A DNA stretch of 64,000 nucleotides from Gordonibacter massiliensis (ex Traore et al. 2017) (lineage in GTDB: Bacteria; Actinomycetota; Coriobacteriia; Coriobacteriales; Eggerthellaceae): contig LT827128.1 in the NCBI GenBank assembly GCA_900170005.1, positions 3,778,168 through 3,842,167 on the forward strand. The letters run 5' to 3'. Shown here piece after piece: positions 42,601 to 50,891 of this stretch; position 1 is the stretch's first letter, and the number at the start of each line of letters is the position of its first letter. The notes beneath the pieces are model-generated. The model was not told where the DNA came from and ran no database searches. It was given only the letters and a program-made list of their open reading frames with translations. A program made the position numbers and the translations under genes.

Positions 42601-45600
42601 CAGTGGCTCTACGACAACATGAGCCAGAAGCTCTACCAAGAGGCGGACGGCCAGAAGGTGTGGGGCATGGACACCGACTTCACGGGCGACCCCGTCAGGC
42701 CCAGCATCAGCCTGACGTACCTGGGCCGCACGTTGAGCGAGACCCGCTACGGAACCATCAACGACGAAACGGGCGCGAGCTACGTCGGAGGGGACATCGA
42801 CGGCGACTTCGTGACCAAATACGGCCCCATCAGCCAAGACTCCGTGGTGGAGGCGAACCCCTATCCCAACCGCAACGCGTCGAACGCCGAAACGGCGGAC
42901 ATCAAGGACGTGGCGGCGGTCGACGCGGCGTTCGACTCGGGGAGCAACGTGACGGCCACGAAGGGCCCTGTGTGGGGCGTGCGCTGCTTCGACAACTACA
43001 TCATGGGCAAGTTCAACGTCAACGGCGTGGACATCGCAACCTGCGACGTGACGGTGTCGGACCAAGCGGTTCCGCGGAAGGATTCCGAAGGCAACTTGAC
43101 CCAGGTGAACCCGGTGCACGTGTCGCTGTCGACCGACGTGAAGCAGGCGGACGGCTCCACCCAGACGGTCGAGAGCACGCTGAAGGAGGGCACCGACTAC
43201 ACGGTGAGCTACCAGGACGCGGCGGGCACGACGATAGAAAGCCCCACGGCGAAGGGCAGCTATCGGGTCGTGGTGACGCCGAAGGCGCCGAACCTGACGG
43301 GCGCTGCCATCACGCAGCCGTTTGCCATCGTGGATGCCGAGACGTTTTCAGTGGAGGCCGTTCCCACCACATGGGACGTGGGCAAGCTCTACCCCAGCCT
43401 GAAGTTCGCGGACGGCGCGGGCAAGGCGCTCGACCTGCGCTACGGCATCGACTACACCTATGAGATATACACGCCCTATGCTACATCGCCCTATGTGAAC
43501 GCGTTCACGAGGGTGGCGCTGCCGTACATCTATTGGAACGACGGCCGTGCCGATTCGCCGCTCACGGTGAAGGTGACCGGTTTGGGCAAGTACGCGGGCG
43601 CCGAAACCGTCGATTGCAAGTGGAAGATCAACCCCGTCAACTTGGCCGACACGAAAACGGAGGACTGGACCATCGAGGGCGAGGTGATGCATGACAAGCA
43701 GGGCGAACACGACCGTATCTACTCCAGCATCAACCAGCTCGAGGTGCGCTACAAAGGTTACCAGATGAACGGCCTCGTCGAGTGGCTCAAGCTGGGCTCC
43801 GACCCGGCTGGCGATGTGCACGCTGGCACGGAGGTCACGCTGATAATAAAACCCGATAGCCTCACATCGAAGTGTGGATTCACCGGAGAAAAGGCCATTG
43901 ACAACCGCACGTTCGTCGTGCAGCCGTGCGACCTGATGGACATGTCCAACTGGACGCCCAACCTGGTGGGGAGCACCGTCTACTCCGGCGCGGAGCTCGA
44001 ACCCGTCAAGATCGCCGAGCTCGTCGAGGGGGAGGACTACACCATCGCCTACCGGGACAACGTGGATGCCGGCACGGCATCGTACGCGGTGACGGGCACG
44101 GGCGACTTCACCGGCGTGCGCAAGGGGTCGTTCACCATCGACCCGAAGCCCATGCGGGCCGACTCGAACCAGTACCAAGTGGACGTTGCTGCGCAAACGT
44201 TTACGGGTGGCCAGATAAAGCCCGAGGTGGTCGTGACGGACGTTTCCGGTGCCGCGCCGGTTACGCTTGAGGCTGGAAAAGACTATACGGTAGCATACGG
44301 CTCCAACGTGGAGGGCACGGGGTACGTGTACGTAACGGGCAAGGGCAACTACACCACCCCGCAGACCCAGGAACTCACCGCTTCGTTCTCTATCGTCAAA
44401 GACGAGCAGAACGTTACCTACTGGGTTGAATACGTGGACGAAGAGGGCGAGCCGGTTGCCCATGCGAAAGAGGTGTCGGGCAAGAAGGCGGGCGATACCG
44501 TCACGGAAGATGCTCTCGCGGTTGACGGCTACAAGCTGAAGGATGCTTCGCAGGCAACGCAGCAGCTGCAGCTGGCGTCCGGGCAAAAAAACGTCATCAC
44601 GTTCGTGTACGTTCCTCGCGAGGTCGGATCTAAAAACCTCGCCGACGCCGCCGTCGCCGACGTCCCCGCCCAGCTGCTGGAGGTGGCGACCAAGTACAAC
44701 CCCGGCTCCGAGACCGACGCCGCCTCGTCCGACTTCGCCCGGGCCCTCAAGGACGCCGGCGGCAAGGGGCTGGCCGACTCCGACATCTGGAAGCGCTACG
44801 GCGCCGAGCCCGCCCTCGAGGTGACCTACCAGGGGGCGCCGCTCGCGGAGGGCGTCGACTACGAGGTGTCCTACGACGAGCACCGCAACGTGGGCACGGC
44901 CACGGCCACGCTCACGGGCATGGGCGAGTTCGAGGGCACGAGCGCCGCGAAGGACTACCGGATCGTGGGCTACGTGGCCCACAAGATAGACGAGCTGCGC
45001 TACGACCAGGTGGGCAGCATGACCGACGAGCTGAGGGCGTACTGGGAGGGCGTGGGCACCGACAAGGTGTTCCCCGTCCCCAACTGGGGCACGTCCAACA
45101 CGTGGACCGACGTCCCCCAGACCTCCAAGTTCCGGGCGTTCCTGGCCGACGGCACGGTGCCCTCGTTCAAGGTGTCCGTGGCCGACCCGCTCGCGCTGCA
45201 CCCCCAGGACAACCACGACGTGCCCGTCTACGGCATGGACGGCATCGACCCCGACCGCGCGCCGGCCGACACGGTGGAGCTGGCGGCCGCGGACGGCTCG
45301 TGGCGCGCCGACGCCCTCTACACGTTCACCAAGACCTACCCCGGCTACGGCAAGGCGGAGTACGCCCTCGAGGACCTCTACGACGTGTCGGCCGGCTCGC
45401 CCGCCTACCTCTACCAGGCCTCCGGCATGGGCGCGCTGGCGGAGTCGTGGGCGCGGGGGGCCTCGCCCGAGGCCGAGCTCAAGAGCGACCTCGTCGCGGC
45501 CGCCCTCGGCGCCGCCGGCGACAAGGGCGCGTCGCTCGTGGACGCGTCGGTCGAGCTGTCGCCCGACCTGGGCTCCCTGAAGTGGAGCGTGGCGGCCCCC

Positions 45601-48051
45601 GCGACGCTCGGCGCGGTGACCGTGTCCGACGCGGGGCTCTCCGAGGCCGTGAGGGCCGCCGTGGCGAGCGGGTTCCTCCAGGACTTCCCCGTGAAGTCCT
45701 CCTACCGGATGCAGCTCAGCGCCAAGGTCATGCCCTACGACCTGACGCCCGACTCCGCCGACGGCTCCTACTCCGGCGCCTACGCGGGCGTCAACGGCGA
45801 TTTTCTGGCCACCCTCGCCAACGGCGGCTACGACGGCGCCTCCGCGTCGAGCCTCGCCCACGGCGCCACCGTGTCCGTCAACGGAGGCGAGCCCGTGGCC
45901 GCCACGGGGGAGGCCCTGGACGTGACGGGGGCCATGCTGTCGGTGGTGGACGCCTTCGGCGGCGACGTCATGGAGTCGGCCGACGCCGCGCTCGGCACCG
46001 ACTACGCGGTGTCCTACGAGAGGAAGGGCGCCGACGGCTCGTTCTCCGCCGTGTCCGAGGTCAGGGACCCCGGCGCCTACCGGGTGACCGTGAAGGGCGC
46101 GTGCAAGTCGATAGGAAAGGCCGGCTCCATTGTGGGCTCGGCCAACAAGAGGCTCTACGCCGGCTCCGTGTCCGGCGAGTTCGAGGTGGTGGCCGACGCG
46201 ACGGCGCTCGACGCCGCCATCGCCGCAGCCGACGATGCGCTGGCGAACGTGCCGGTGTCCGTCGACGGCAAAGACATCGCGAACGGTTCCGTTTACGTCG
46301 ATCAGAGCGCGCACGATGCGCTGAGTGCGGCGGTGCTTGCCGCCAAGACGGCAAAGGCCGAAGCGTATGCGACGCAGGACGCCCTCGACGCCGCTGCCCG
46401 CGCGCTTGAACAAGCCCAGAAGGATTTCGAGGGAGCCAAGCGCACGGCCAAGACCGACGCACAAGAACTCGGCGTGGCCATCGATGCCGCGCGGGCGTTG
46501 GTTGGCGGCGTTGTCGCCTCGACCGACGGCCTTGACGTGCCCGGTGGCTCTACCTGGGCTACGCCCGAGAACATCGCCGTGCTGAATGAGGCCATTGAGG
46601 TTGCCCAGGCCGTGCTCGACGACGATCACGCCACGCAGAACGCCATGGATGCCGCGACGGGTGCGGTCGGCACGGCAACCAACGACTTCAAATCCGTTCT
46701 CAACACGGCAACGCCTTCTAAGACCGACTTGAAGCAGGCGGTGCAGGACGCGAATGCGAAACACGGTGCCGTTTTGGTTTCGGCGGACGGCGCCGAGGTG
46801 GCCAACGGATCGCTTTGGACGACGAAAGCCGCTTCCGACGGGTTCGCTGCGGCCATCAAGGCGGCGCAAGGAGTCCTCGACAACGGAGCGGCAAGCCAGA
46901 ACCAGGTGAACGAGGCGAAGGCGGCGTTGGGAAGCGCGGCCGACGACTTCGACAAAGCCTGCGCGAAAGCAGTGGTGAGCTATGACGCGCTGGCTACGGC
47001 GTATGAGGCCGCGCTCGCCGACCGCGCGAACACCGATATCGCCTCGAAGGCGGACGAGGTGCACGTGAATCGTTCGTGGGTGCGGCAAGCCGACGCCGAC
47101 GCGCTCGATGCCGTGCTCGCTCGCGCGCAAACCGCCCTGCGCGAGCAGGCTCTCTCGCAGAAGGCCACGGACGCCCTCGCCGACGAGTTGGCCCACGGCC
47201 AGACGGCTTTCGATGCCGCGAAGCAGAAGGGCACCAAGCCGCTTCCCGTGGCATCGGTTTCCGTGACGCTTGAGCGGGCATCAGGTAACAAGGGCTTCCG
47301 TGCTTCGGCCACCGTGCTTCCCGAAGGCTGCCTCACCGATGTGACGTGGTCGTCGAGCGACGAGAGCGTGGCCAGCGTCGACGCCTCGGGCAACGTGACG
47401 CCCCGCAAGGACGGCGTCGTGCGGATCACGGCCACGTCGACCGCCGATCCCCACAAAAGCGGCAGCGCCTCGTTCGCCGTGGTGGGCATGGACGGCACGA
47501 GCGACAAGAAAGATGCGCTTACCGGCGTGACGGTGCAGGGCGTGCCTTCCGGCACCGAAGTGGTGATAGTCGACGCAAGCGGAGATCCGCTCACTTCGGT
47601 AGACGAACTGCACAAGGTCATCGGTTCGTTCGAGATCGAACTGTGGGCGGTCGACGCCCAAGGCAACCGCCTCATGACCGTGCAGCCCACTCAGGACCTC
47701 GCCATCACCATGCCCGTTGCCTCCGGCTTCGCCGGACGGGAAGCCGTGGTCTACGCGTACCATTCCGACGGCGGCGAGCAGACGTTCGAGACGCGCATAG
47801 CCGCCGGCGACACCGCCACCGTTTCCGGAGTCTCCTATCTCTCGCGGTTCGAGGTCGTCGTTGCCGACGATCGGAGCGCGGGCGGTTCCAACGGGTCGAT
47901 TCCGTCCGACACCAATGCAGGCTCCTCGGGCCGCACGTTGGCGCCCACGGGGGACGGCATGCCGATCCCCGCAATCGCCTTCGCGGCCCTGGCAGCGATA
48001 ACGGCACTCGTACTCACGGGAAGGAGGGCAGGCAAAGCAAGGCTTCGATAG
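39601..48051 (+). CDS. Giant LAPTG-anchored surface protein (2,816 residues)
   Basis: This is a modular exported protein. A cytoplasmic head and an N-terminal membrane/signal segment (about 61-88) precede GLUG-type repeats (GGVVG, GGIVG, GGIAG; about 160-560). Several beta-rich MBG/Ig-like repeats follow (DYTVSY, DYEVSY, LTGMGEFEGT), then a MucBP-like unit (VTYWVEYVDEEGEPV, about 1603-1675). Four FIVAR-type helical repeats (ALDAAIAAADDALANV; about 2200-2545), a Big_2 domain (about 2550-2630) and a C-terminal LAPTGD sortase-like signal (residues 2780-2785) with membrane segment and basic tail complete it. The GLUG, MucBP and FIVAR families are found in adhesins. Two starts are possible: ATG 39601 or ATG 39643, the latter with AAGGAG. 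It lies 34 bp after the ExbB/DUF2149 pair, so it may be in the same transcript. Confidence 0.88.
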   Translation: MGSMHAGKDKERIVMTANDTANFDHPELGGTRGLHAQPSEGEAPRQGAGKRPARKGAPKRRRRLAARAAVAAVLACCLVAAGAYASYAFGLSQSDYTWYLRNPDADEFVISNTAELNALAQLVNGAAKTAEGDSTPHDPVDFAGKRIVVDMPNKTMALNTVGTSNQTVPIGTADHPFEGSFDGNGLSVTGLLITERTESNTGLFGVVGAGGSVSNVNVEGTITINSDTPLSNVGGVVGDCRGTLSGCTSGVKMSIENSYKPTKDLSTPVNNIGGVVGRMSGSLSKCSFSKAGTLTIRDAQDSIIDENNAALPVALGVGGVVGMFGSADEATTGIAIDGCSNQGALYLSFTGGGGKDRFGVAVVSKPAAVGGIAGYSSGSISNCSNEGELRTSTKSAESGVYDEYGYDTTFDNGAMQLGGIVGNLRNRVTSSHFSSTLEPDNGTKDNPLEVRNCWNKGLVIGSNQTGGIVGTAGTYTLITECANGNYTGNNRVLDGQLVDKHTQGAVICTRWNKPFAGGIAGTTMGSVTFCYNRAQINNTQGGYYIAGIVGGLGSDKIDTLETIKNDPAYECEMHSCWNLGQIAFGHKTSNKYGALLGLNDGYVHDCVVLEGCVIIGQVTDEDDQPTDEDKTSSDAIGDLAWKSYRNISVLKEEDLRTSAGLAILNSYAQRANGFTNYWFSGEGTNEDGGNYNDRFPVLRSWATPNGATDIGTIGLTELSCDFAPYNPVTAPVPEVSLGTGSGVKLVQNVDYVIRAQEGAMDMTVGAANETPYKYTVVGIGKYTGEFKDFGKYGIGAGSLEDMSVHPASPKFNWEVQFPESVRVLDQAGNEVPSDDYDYVIYDSATNNLSSKLSPKLVAFDSAGYLSFDGGTTLEPALEAQKNTAGKAFKVYDRNKKLIADSDGGVYDPETGALVTGTTVNTVVFQSGSKTTTANVLAGAGLMNYKVKQVNQPLGNDCDAGYVLEVQGKGAYENSTATGRYIIRAANIAEDCQATVSYNGEQWLYDNMSQKLYQEADGQKVWGMDTDFTGDPVRPSISLTYLGRTLSETRYGTINDETGASYVGGDIDGDFVTKYGPISQDSVVEANPYPNRNASNAETADIKDVAAVDAAFDSGSNVTATKGPVWGVRCFDNYIMGKFNVNGVDIATCDVTVSDQAVPRKDSEGNLTQVNPVHVSLSTDVKQADGSTQTVESTLKEGTDYTVSYQDAAGTTIESPTAKGSYRVVVTPKAPNLTGAAITQPFAIVDAETFSVEAVPTTWDVGKLYPSLKFADGAGKALDLRYGIDYTYEIYTPYATSPYVNAFTRVALPYIYWNDGRADSPLTVKVTGLGKYAGAETVDCKWKINPVNLADTKTEDWTIEGEVMHDKQGEHDRIYSSINQLEVRYKGYQMNGLVEWLKLGSDPAGDVHAGTEVTLIIKPDSLTSKCGFTGEKAIDNRTFVVQPCDLMDMSNWTPNLVGSTVYSGAELEPVKIAELVEGEDYTIAYRDNVDAGTASYAVTGTGDFTGVRKGSFTIDPKPMRADSNQYQVDVAAQTFTGGQIKPEVVVTDVSGAAPVTLEAGKDYTVAYGSNVEGTGYVYVTGKGNYTTPQTQELTASFSIVKDEQNVTYWVEYVDEEGEPVAHAKEVSGKKAGDTVTEDALAVDGYKLKDASQATQQLQLASGQKNVITFVYVPREVGSKNLADAAVADVPAQLLEVATKYNPGSETDAASSDFARALKDAGGKGLADSDIWKRYGAEPALEVTYQGAPLAEGVDYEVSYDEHRNVGTATATLTGMGEFEGTSAAKDYRIVGYVAHKIDELRYDQVGSMTDELRAYWEGVGTDKVFPVPNWGTSNTWTDVPQTSKFRAFLADGTVPSFKVSVADPLALHPQDNHDVPVYGMDGIDPDRAPADTVELAAADGSWRADALYTFTKTYPGYGKAEYALEDLYDVSAGSPAYLYQASGMGALAESWARGASPEAELKSDLVAAALGAAGDKGASLVDASVELSPDLGSLKWSVAAPATLGAVTVSDAGLSEAVRAAVASGFLQDFPVKSSYRMQLSAKVMPYDLTPDSADGSYSGAYAGVNGDFLATLANGGYDGASASSLAHGATVSVNGGEPVAATGEALDVTGAMLSVVDAFGGDVMESADAALGTDYAVSYERKGADGSFSAVSEVRDPGAYRVTVKGACKSIGKAGSIVGSANKRLYAGSVSGEFEVVADATALDAAIAAADDALANVPVSVDGKDIANGSVYVDQSAHDALSAAVLAAKTAKAEAYATQDALDAAARALEQAQKDFEGAKRTAKTDAQELGVAIDAARALVGGVVASTDGLDVPGGSTWATPENIAVLNEAIEVAQAVLDDDHATQNAMDAATGAVGTATNDFKSVLNTATPSKTDLKQAVQDANAKHGAVLVSADGAEVANGSLWTTKAASDGFAAAIKAAQGVLDNGAASQNQVNEAKAALGSAADDFDKACAKAVVSYDALATAYEAALADRANTDIASKADEVHVNRSWVRQADADALDAVLARAQTALREQALSQKATDALADELAHGQTAFDAAKQKGTKPLPVASVSVTLERASGNKGFRASATVLPEGCLTDVTWSSSDESVASVDASGNVTPRKDGVVRITATSTADPHKSGSASFAVVGMDGTSDKKDALTGVTVQGVPSGTEVVIVDASGDPLTSVDELHKVIGSFEIELWAVDAQGNRLMTVQPTQDLAITMPVASGFAGREAVVYAYHSDGGEQTFETRIAAGDTATVSGVSYLSRFEVVVADDRSAGGSNGSIPSDTNAGSSGRTLAPTGDGMPIPAIAFAALAAITALVLTGRRAGKARLR

Positions 48052-48079
48052 TTGAAACATTCGATGTAAAGGAGACGCA

Positions 48080-48763
48080 ATGCAGAAAGTTTTCTCAAAG
48101 CAGAACCTGTGCAAGCTGGTCGCCACGGTGGCCCTTGCGGTGGGCTTGTCGTTCATGCTGAACGCGGTCAGCTCGGACAAGGCCCTCGCCGCTACGCCGG
48201 ACCAGCAGATCACGGTGAGCGTGCAGGGAACGACGATCAGCGAGACGTTCACGTATGCCGACCTCGATGCTGCCGGCATGGTCAGTGGCGACGTTACCGG
48301 CTACCTCTACCAGAAGCCCACGGGCGAGTGGTACGTCGTCGGCGCCAAGAACTCCGTGACGCTGGCCGACCTGCTGGACGCCGCAGGCGTCTCGAGCTAC
48401 TGGGGCGCCGGCGCCACCATCATGTACAAAACGACCGACTTCCCCAGCGGCTACGACAAGTACTTCACGACCTACGAGGAGACGGCTCGCAGCAACTGCT
48501 TTTACACGGCTGTCGGCGCTACGGGCCTCGCTCCTTTGACGTCTTGGGTTGACACGCCGACCGTTCTCGCGTTCGACTACTCCCAGGCGCAGATCGCCGA
48601 GGGTAGCGACTCCGCCAAGACGCTGGCCGCTTCGACGTTCACCACGGGCACGCGCTTCTGCTGCGGCCTGACCGACGACACCGTGAACGGCATCGGCACC
48701 ACCAGCATGGGCAAGCGCATGCCCACCGAGATCACCGAGATCGTCATCCGCCCGGCCGCTTAG
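48080..48763 (+). CDS. Secreted protein of unknown function
   Basis: The 227-residue exported protein has a Sec signal ending near ALA-AT (about 38). One compact domain follows with VTLADLLDAAGV, VLAFDYSQAQIAEGS and TRFCCGLTDD. The layout (a short lid helix, a tyrosine-rich stretch, a cysteine-bearing strand near the end) resembles residues ~390-560 of the surface protein at 36183. I infer a shared ligand-binding module, possibly of molybdopterin-oxidoreductase-like fold without cofactor. No membrane anchor is present, so it is released or held by partners. The start ATG follows AAAGGAGACGCA, and the giant surface-protein gene is 28 bp upstream. Confidence 0.75.
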   Translation: MQKVFSKQNLCKLVATVALAVGLSFMLNAVSSDKALAATPDQQITVSVQGTTISETFTYADLDAAGMVSGDVTGYLYQKPTGEWYVVGAKNSVTLADLLDAAGVSSYWGAGATIMYKTTDFPSGYDKYFTTYEETARSNCFYTAVGATGLAPLTSWVDTPTVLAFDYSQAQIAEGSDSAKTLAASTFTTGTRFCCGLTDDTVNGIGTTSMGKRMPTEITEIVIRPAA

Positions 48764-48791
48764 GCCCGACCGCTAGACCACTGAGGAGATA

Positions 48792-48824
48792 GGGCTGCAG
48801 GGCCGCTTCGCGGAACTGCAGCCC
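48792..48824 (+). promoter_or_regulatory. Hairpin before the lipoprotein gene
   Basis: GGGCTGCAG (48792-48800) pairs with CTGCAGCCC (48816-48824), with extra GGCCGC-type pairing inside. It ends 12 bp before the next ATG and no Shine-Dalgarno is visible there. It could terminate the upstream transcript or damp translation of the lipoprotein. Confidence 0.45.
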
Positions 48825-48836
48825 GCCTTGACGCCT

Positions 48837-49376
48837 ATGGAAAACATCAGCAAACGCACACGGTTCACCTTGGTCGCAGCGGCGCTGCTGCTCGCGGCCC
48901 TCATGATGCTGGGCGGGTGCGCGCAAGGTTCGCCCGAACAGGACGAGCCCGCGCAGGGCGCGCCCATCGAGCAGGCCGACGTCCAGCAAGCGTGCGATGC
49001 CGTTCGGCAGTCGTTCGTCGACGCGAGCGTCCTGAACGTGGACGCCCAGGTGGACGAATCTACAAAGACCGTGTACCTCACGCTCGAAACGCTCTCGCAG
49101 GATGTGCCGGAGGCATGCGCGTCCGCAGAAGCGGCGTGCCGCCAGTTGTCGGCCGCCGCAGTGAACGCCATGCTCGACCGGCTGTCCGACGAGGGCGACG
49201 CCGACGCGCGCCAGCGTTACGAGGCGCTCGCTTCCGATGCGGATGATCGGGCGGACGGGCTCGGCGTGCTGTACGAGACGTACGCGCTCTCCCTGCGTGT
49301 CGACAACGAGCAGGGCACGCTCGATGTCGACGGCGTGCGGGAGGCCGGTCCCGAGGGTTCGGTGAACTGGCAGTAA
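48837..49376 (+). CDS. Small lipoprotein of unknown function
   Basis: The 179-residue exported lipoprotein has a basic N-terminus, a hydrophobic stretch (LVAAALLLAALMML) and a lipobox LGGC near residue 28. The mature part is acidic and largely helical, with no recognised domain. The ATG 48837 lacks a visible Shine-Dalgarno; an in-frame TTG at 48828 is a weaker alternative. Its place between the surface proteins and a metal-chelate binding protein suggests a helper in the same surface system. Confidence 0.65.
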   Translation: MENISKRTRFTLVAAALLLAALMMLGGCAQGSPEQDEPAQGAPIEQADVQQACDAVRQSFVDASVLNVDAQVDESTKTVYLTLETLSQDVPEACASAEAACRQLSAAAVNAMLDRLSDEGDADARQRYEALASDADDRADGLGVLYETYALSLRVDNEQGTLDVDGVREAGPEGSVNWQ

Positions 49377-49388
49377 GCCTAAAAAACG

Positions 49389-49428
49389 AAGGCGGAGGGC
49401 CGTGCGCTTCGGCCCGCCCGCCTTTGCG
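49389..49428. terminator. Hairpin terminator after the lipoprotein gene
   Basis: AAGGCGG/AGGGCCG pairs with CGGCCCG/CCGCCTT across a short loop. The left side is preceded by A6 (49382-49387), giving a T-run only in the leftward direction. It may work both ways, better leftward. Confidence 0.5.
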
Positions 49429-49533
49429 AAACCCCCTGTCGCAGGCTGTGGGTGCCATGTCCTGCGGCAGCGGGTTCGCTGAAAGGCGGCTTTTTGACGA
49501 GGGGCCGCTTCGAATGCAAGGAGGAGGATCGAC

Positions 49534-50724
49534 ATGACCACACCGCACCCGGAGGCGCTCTCCTCTGCGGTCGAGGCCGCATGCGGCAGCGCGGGGCGGG
49601 GTGTCCCGGCAACCGTCATGGGGCGGCGGGCGTTCGTCAAGATGATGGGCGCCGGCATGCTGCTGACCTTGGCGCCCTCGCTTACGGGCTGCCAGAGCTT
49701 CGGCGAGGCCATCACGGGCGAGCGCCAGATAACCGACCACGTAGGCCGCAAGCTGGACATTCCCACGACAGGGGCGTTGGAGCGAATCTACTTCACCAGC
49801 GCGCTGGCTCAGGTGTTCTGCTTCACCATGAACCCCGAGTTGCTGGCCGGCACGGCCACGCAGTTCTCGCCCGAGCAGCTCGGGTTTTTGCCGGAGGGCA
49901 CGAACCAGCTGCCCTACATGGGGTCGCTTTCCGGCGACGGCGAGATCAACCGCGAGATGCTCATGGTGGAGAACGTGCAGCTGGTTTTCTCCATCTCGGC
50001 CATCGGCATAACCCAGGCGAACATTTCCGAGGCGCAGGACTTGCAAGACTCCACGAACATTCCCGTGTGCCTGCTGGACGGATCCATGGACAAGATCGCC
50101 GAGTGCTACCGCATGCTCGGGTCCATTATGGGCCGGGAGGATCGAGCTGCCGAGCTCGCGTCCTACTGCGAGGACGTATACGAACGCGTGACCTCGGCCG
50201 TGGGCGACATTCCCGACGACAAGAAGGTGAAGCTCTACTACGCCGAGGGCCCGGAAGGGCTGCAGACCGAGCCCGACGCGTCGCAGCACGCGTTGGCCTT
50301 CGCCCTGGCCGGCGCCGACAACGTGGCAGCCGTGCCCGAGAACGAGGGCCTGGGCATGTCGAACGTGTCGCTGGAGCAGGTGCTCGCATGGTCGCCCGAC
50401 GTGATAATCGCCTGGGACTACGACAACATGGGCGGCGCCGACGAGGACATCCGCGCGAACAAGAACTGGTCGGAGATCCCCGCTTGGAAGAACGACCGCG
50501 TGTACACCATGCCCTGCGTGCCGTACGCCTGGCTCGACCGCCCGCCGGCGGTCAACCGCTTCCTGGGCGTGCAATGGGTGGCCAACATGCTGTACCCCGA
50601 TCGCTACGATGTGGACATGGTGCAGGTGGCGCGCGAGTTCTATCGGCTGTTCTACTGGGTCGAGCCCTCCGAAGACGAGATCAAAGAGCTCCTGGGCAAC
50701 AGCTACCCGCCGTACCGGGGGTAG
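49534..50724 (+). CDS. TAT-signal lipoprotein substrate-binding protein (paralogue)
   Basis: The 396-residue protein is clearly related to the one at 32985-34103. Both share a twin-arginine-like signal (GRRAFVKMMGAGM) ending in LTGC, the start QITDHVGRKLDIP, AEGPEGLQTEPDASQH and the C-terminal RPPAVNRFLGVQW stretch. It should capture the same class of metal chelate or cofactor. No permease or ATPase is adjacent; it probably feeds the 30620-32915 importer. The start ATG follows AAGGAGGAGGATCGAC, the strongest ribosome site in this region. Confidence 0.85.
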   Translation: MTTPHPEALSSAVEAACGSAGRGVPATVMGRRAFVKMMGAGMLLTLAPSLTGCQSFGEAITGERQITDHVGRKLDIPTTGALERIYFTSALAQVFCFTMNPELLAGTATQFSPEQLGFLPEGTNQLPYMGSLSGDGEINREMLMVENVQLVFSISAIGITQANISEAQDLQDSTNIPVCLLDGSMDKIAECYRMLGSIMGREDRAAELASYCEDVYERVTSAVGDIPDDKKVKLYYAEGPEGLQTEPDASQHALAFALAGADNVAAVPENEGLGMSNVSLEQVLAWSPDVIIAWDYDNMGGADEDIRANKNWSEIPAWKNDRVYTMPCVPYAWLDRPPAVNRFLGVQWVANMLYPDRYDVDMVQVAREFYRLFYWVEPSEDEIKELLGNSYPPYRG

Positions 50725-50824
50725 CGCCTTCCTTCATAGTTCGCCTTCATCTGAAGCCCCCGTCCGCCTCTTAAGCCGAAAGCCCCCTGAATCGCGCGGA
50801 CGGGCGGCTTTCCCCGTGTACGTG

Positions 50825-50873
50825 CGAGGGGCCCGTGCCATGCCGTTCGGCGCGGGCCCCTCGTTTTCCGTTT
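50825..50873. terminator. Bidirectional terminator between convergent genes
   Basis: CGAGGGGCCCGTGCC (50825-50839) pairs with GGCGCGGGCCCCTCG (50849-50863), with one G-U pair, followed by TTTTCCGTTT. It separates the plus-strand binding protein from the minus-strand DUF364 gene. Confidence 0.75.
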
Positions 50874-50891
50874 CGCTTCGGGCGGGCCGCC

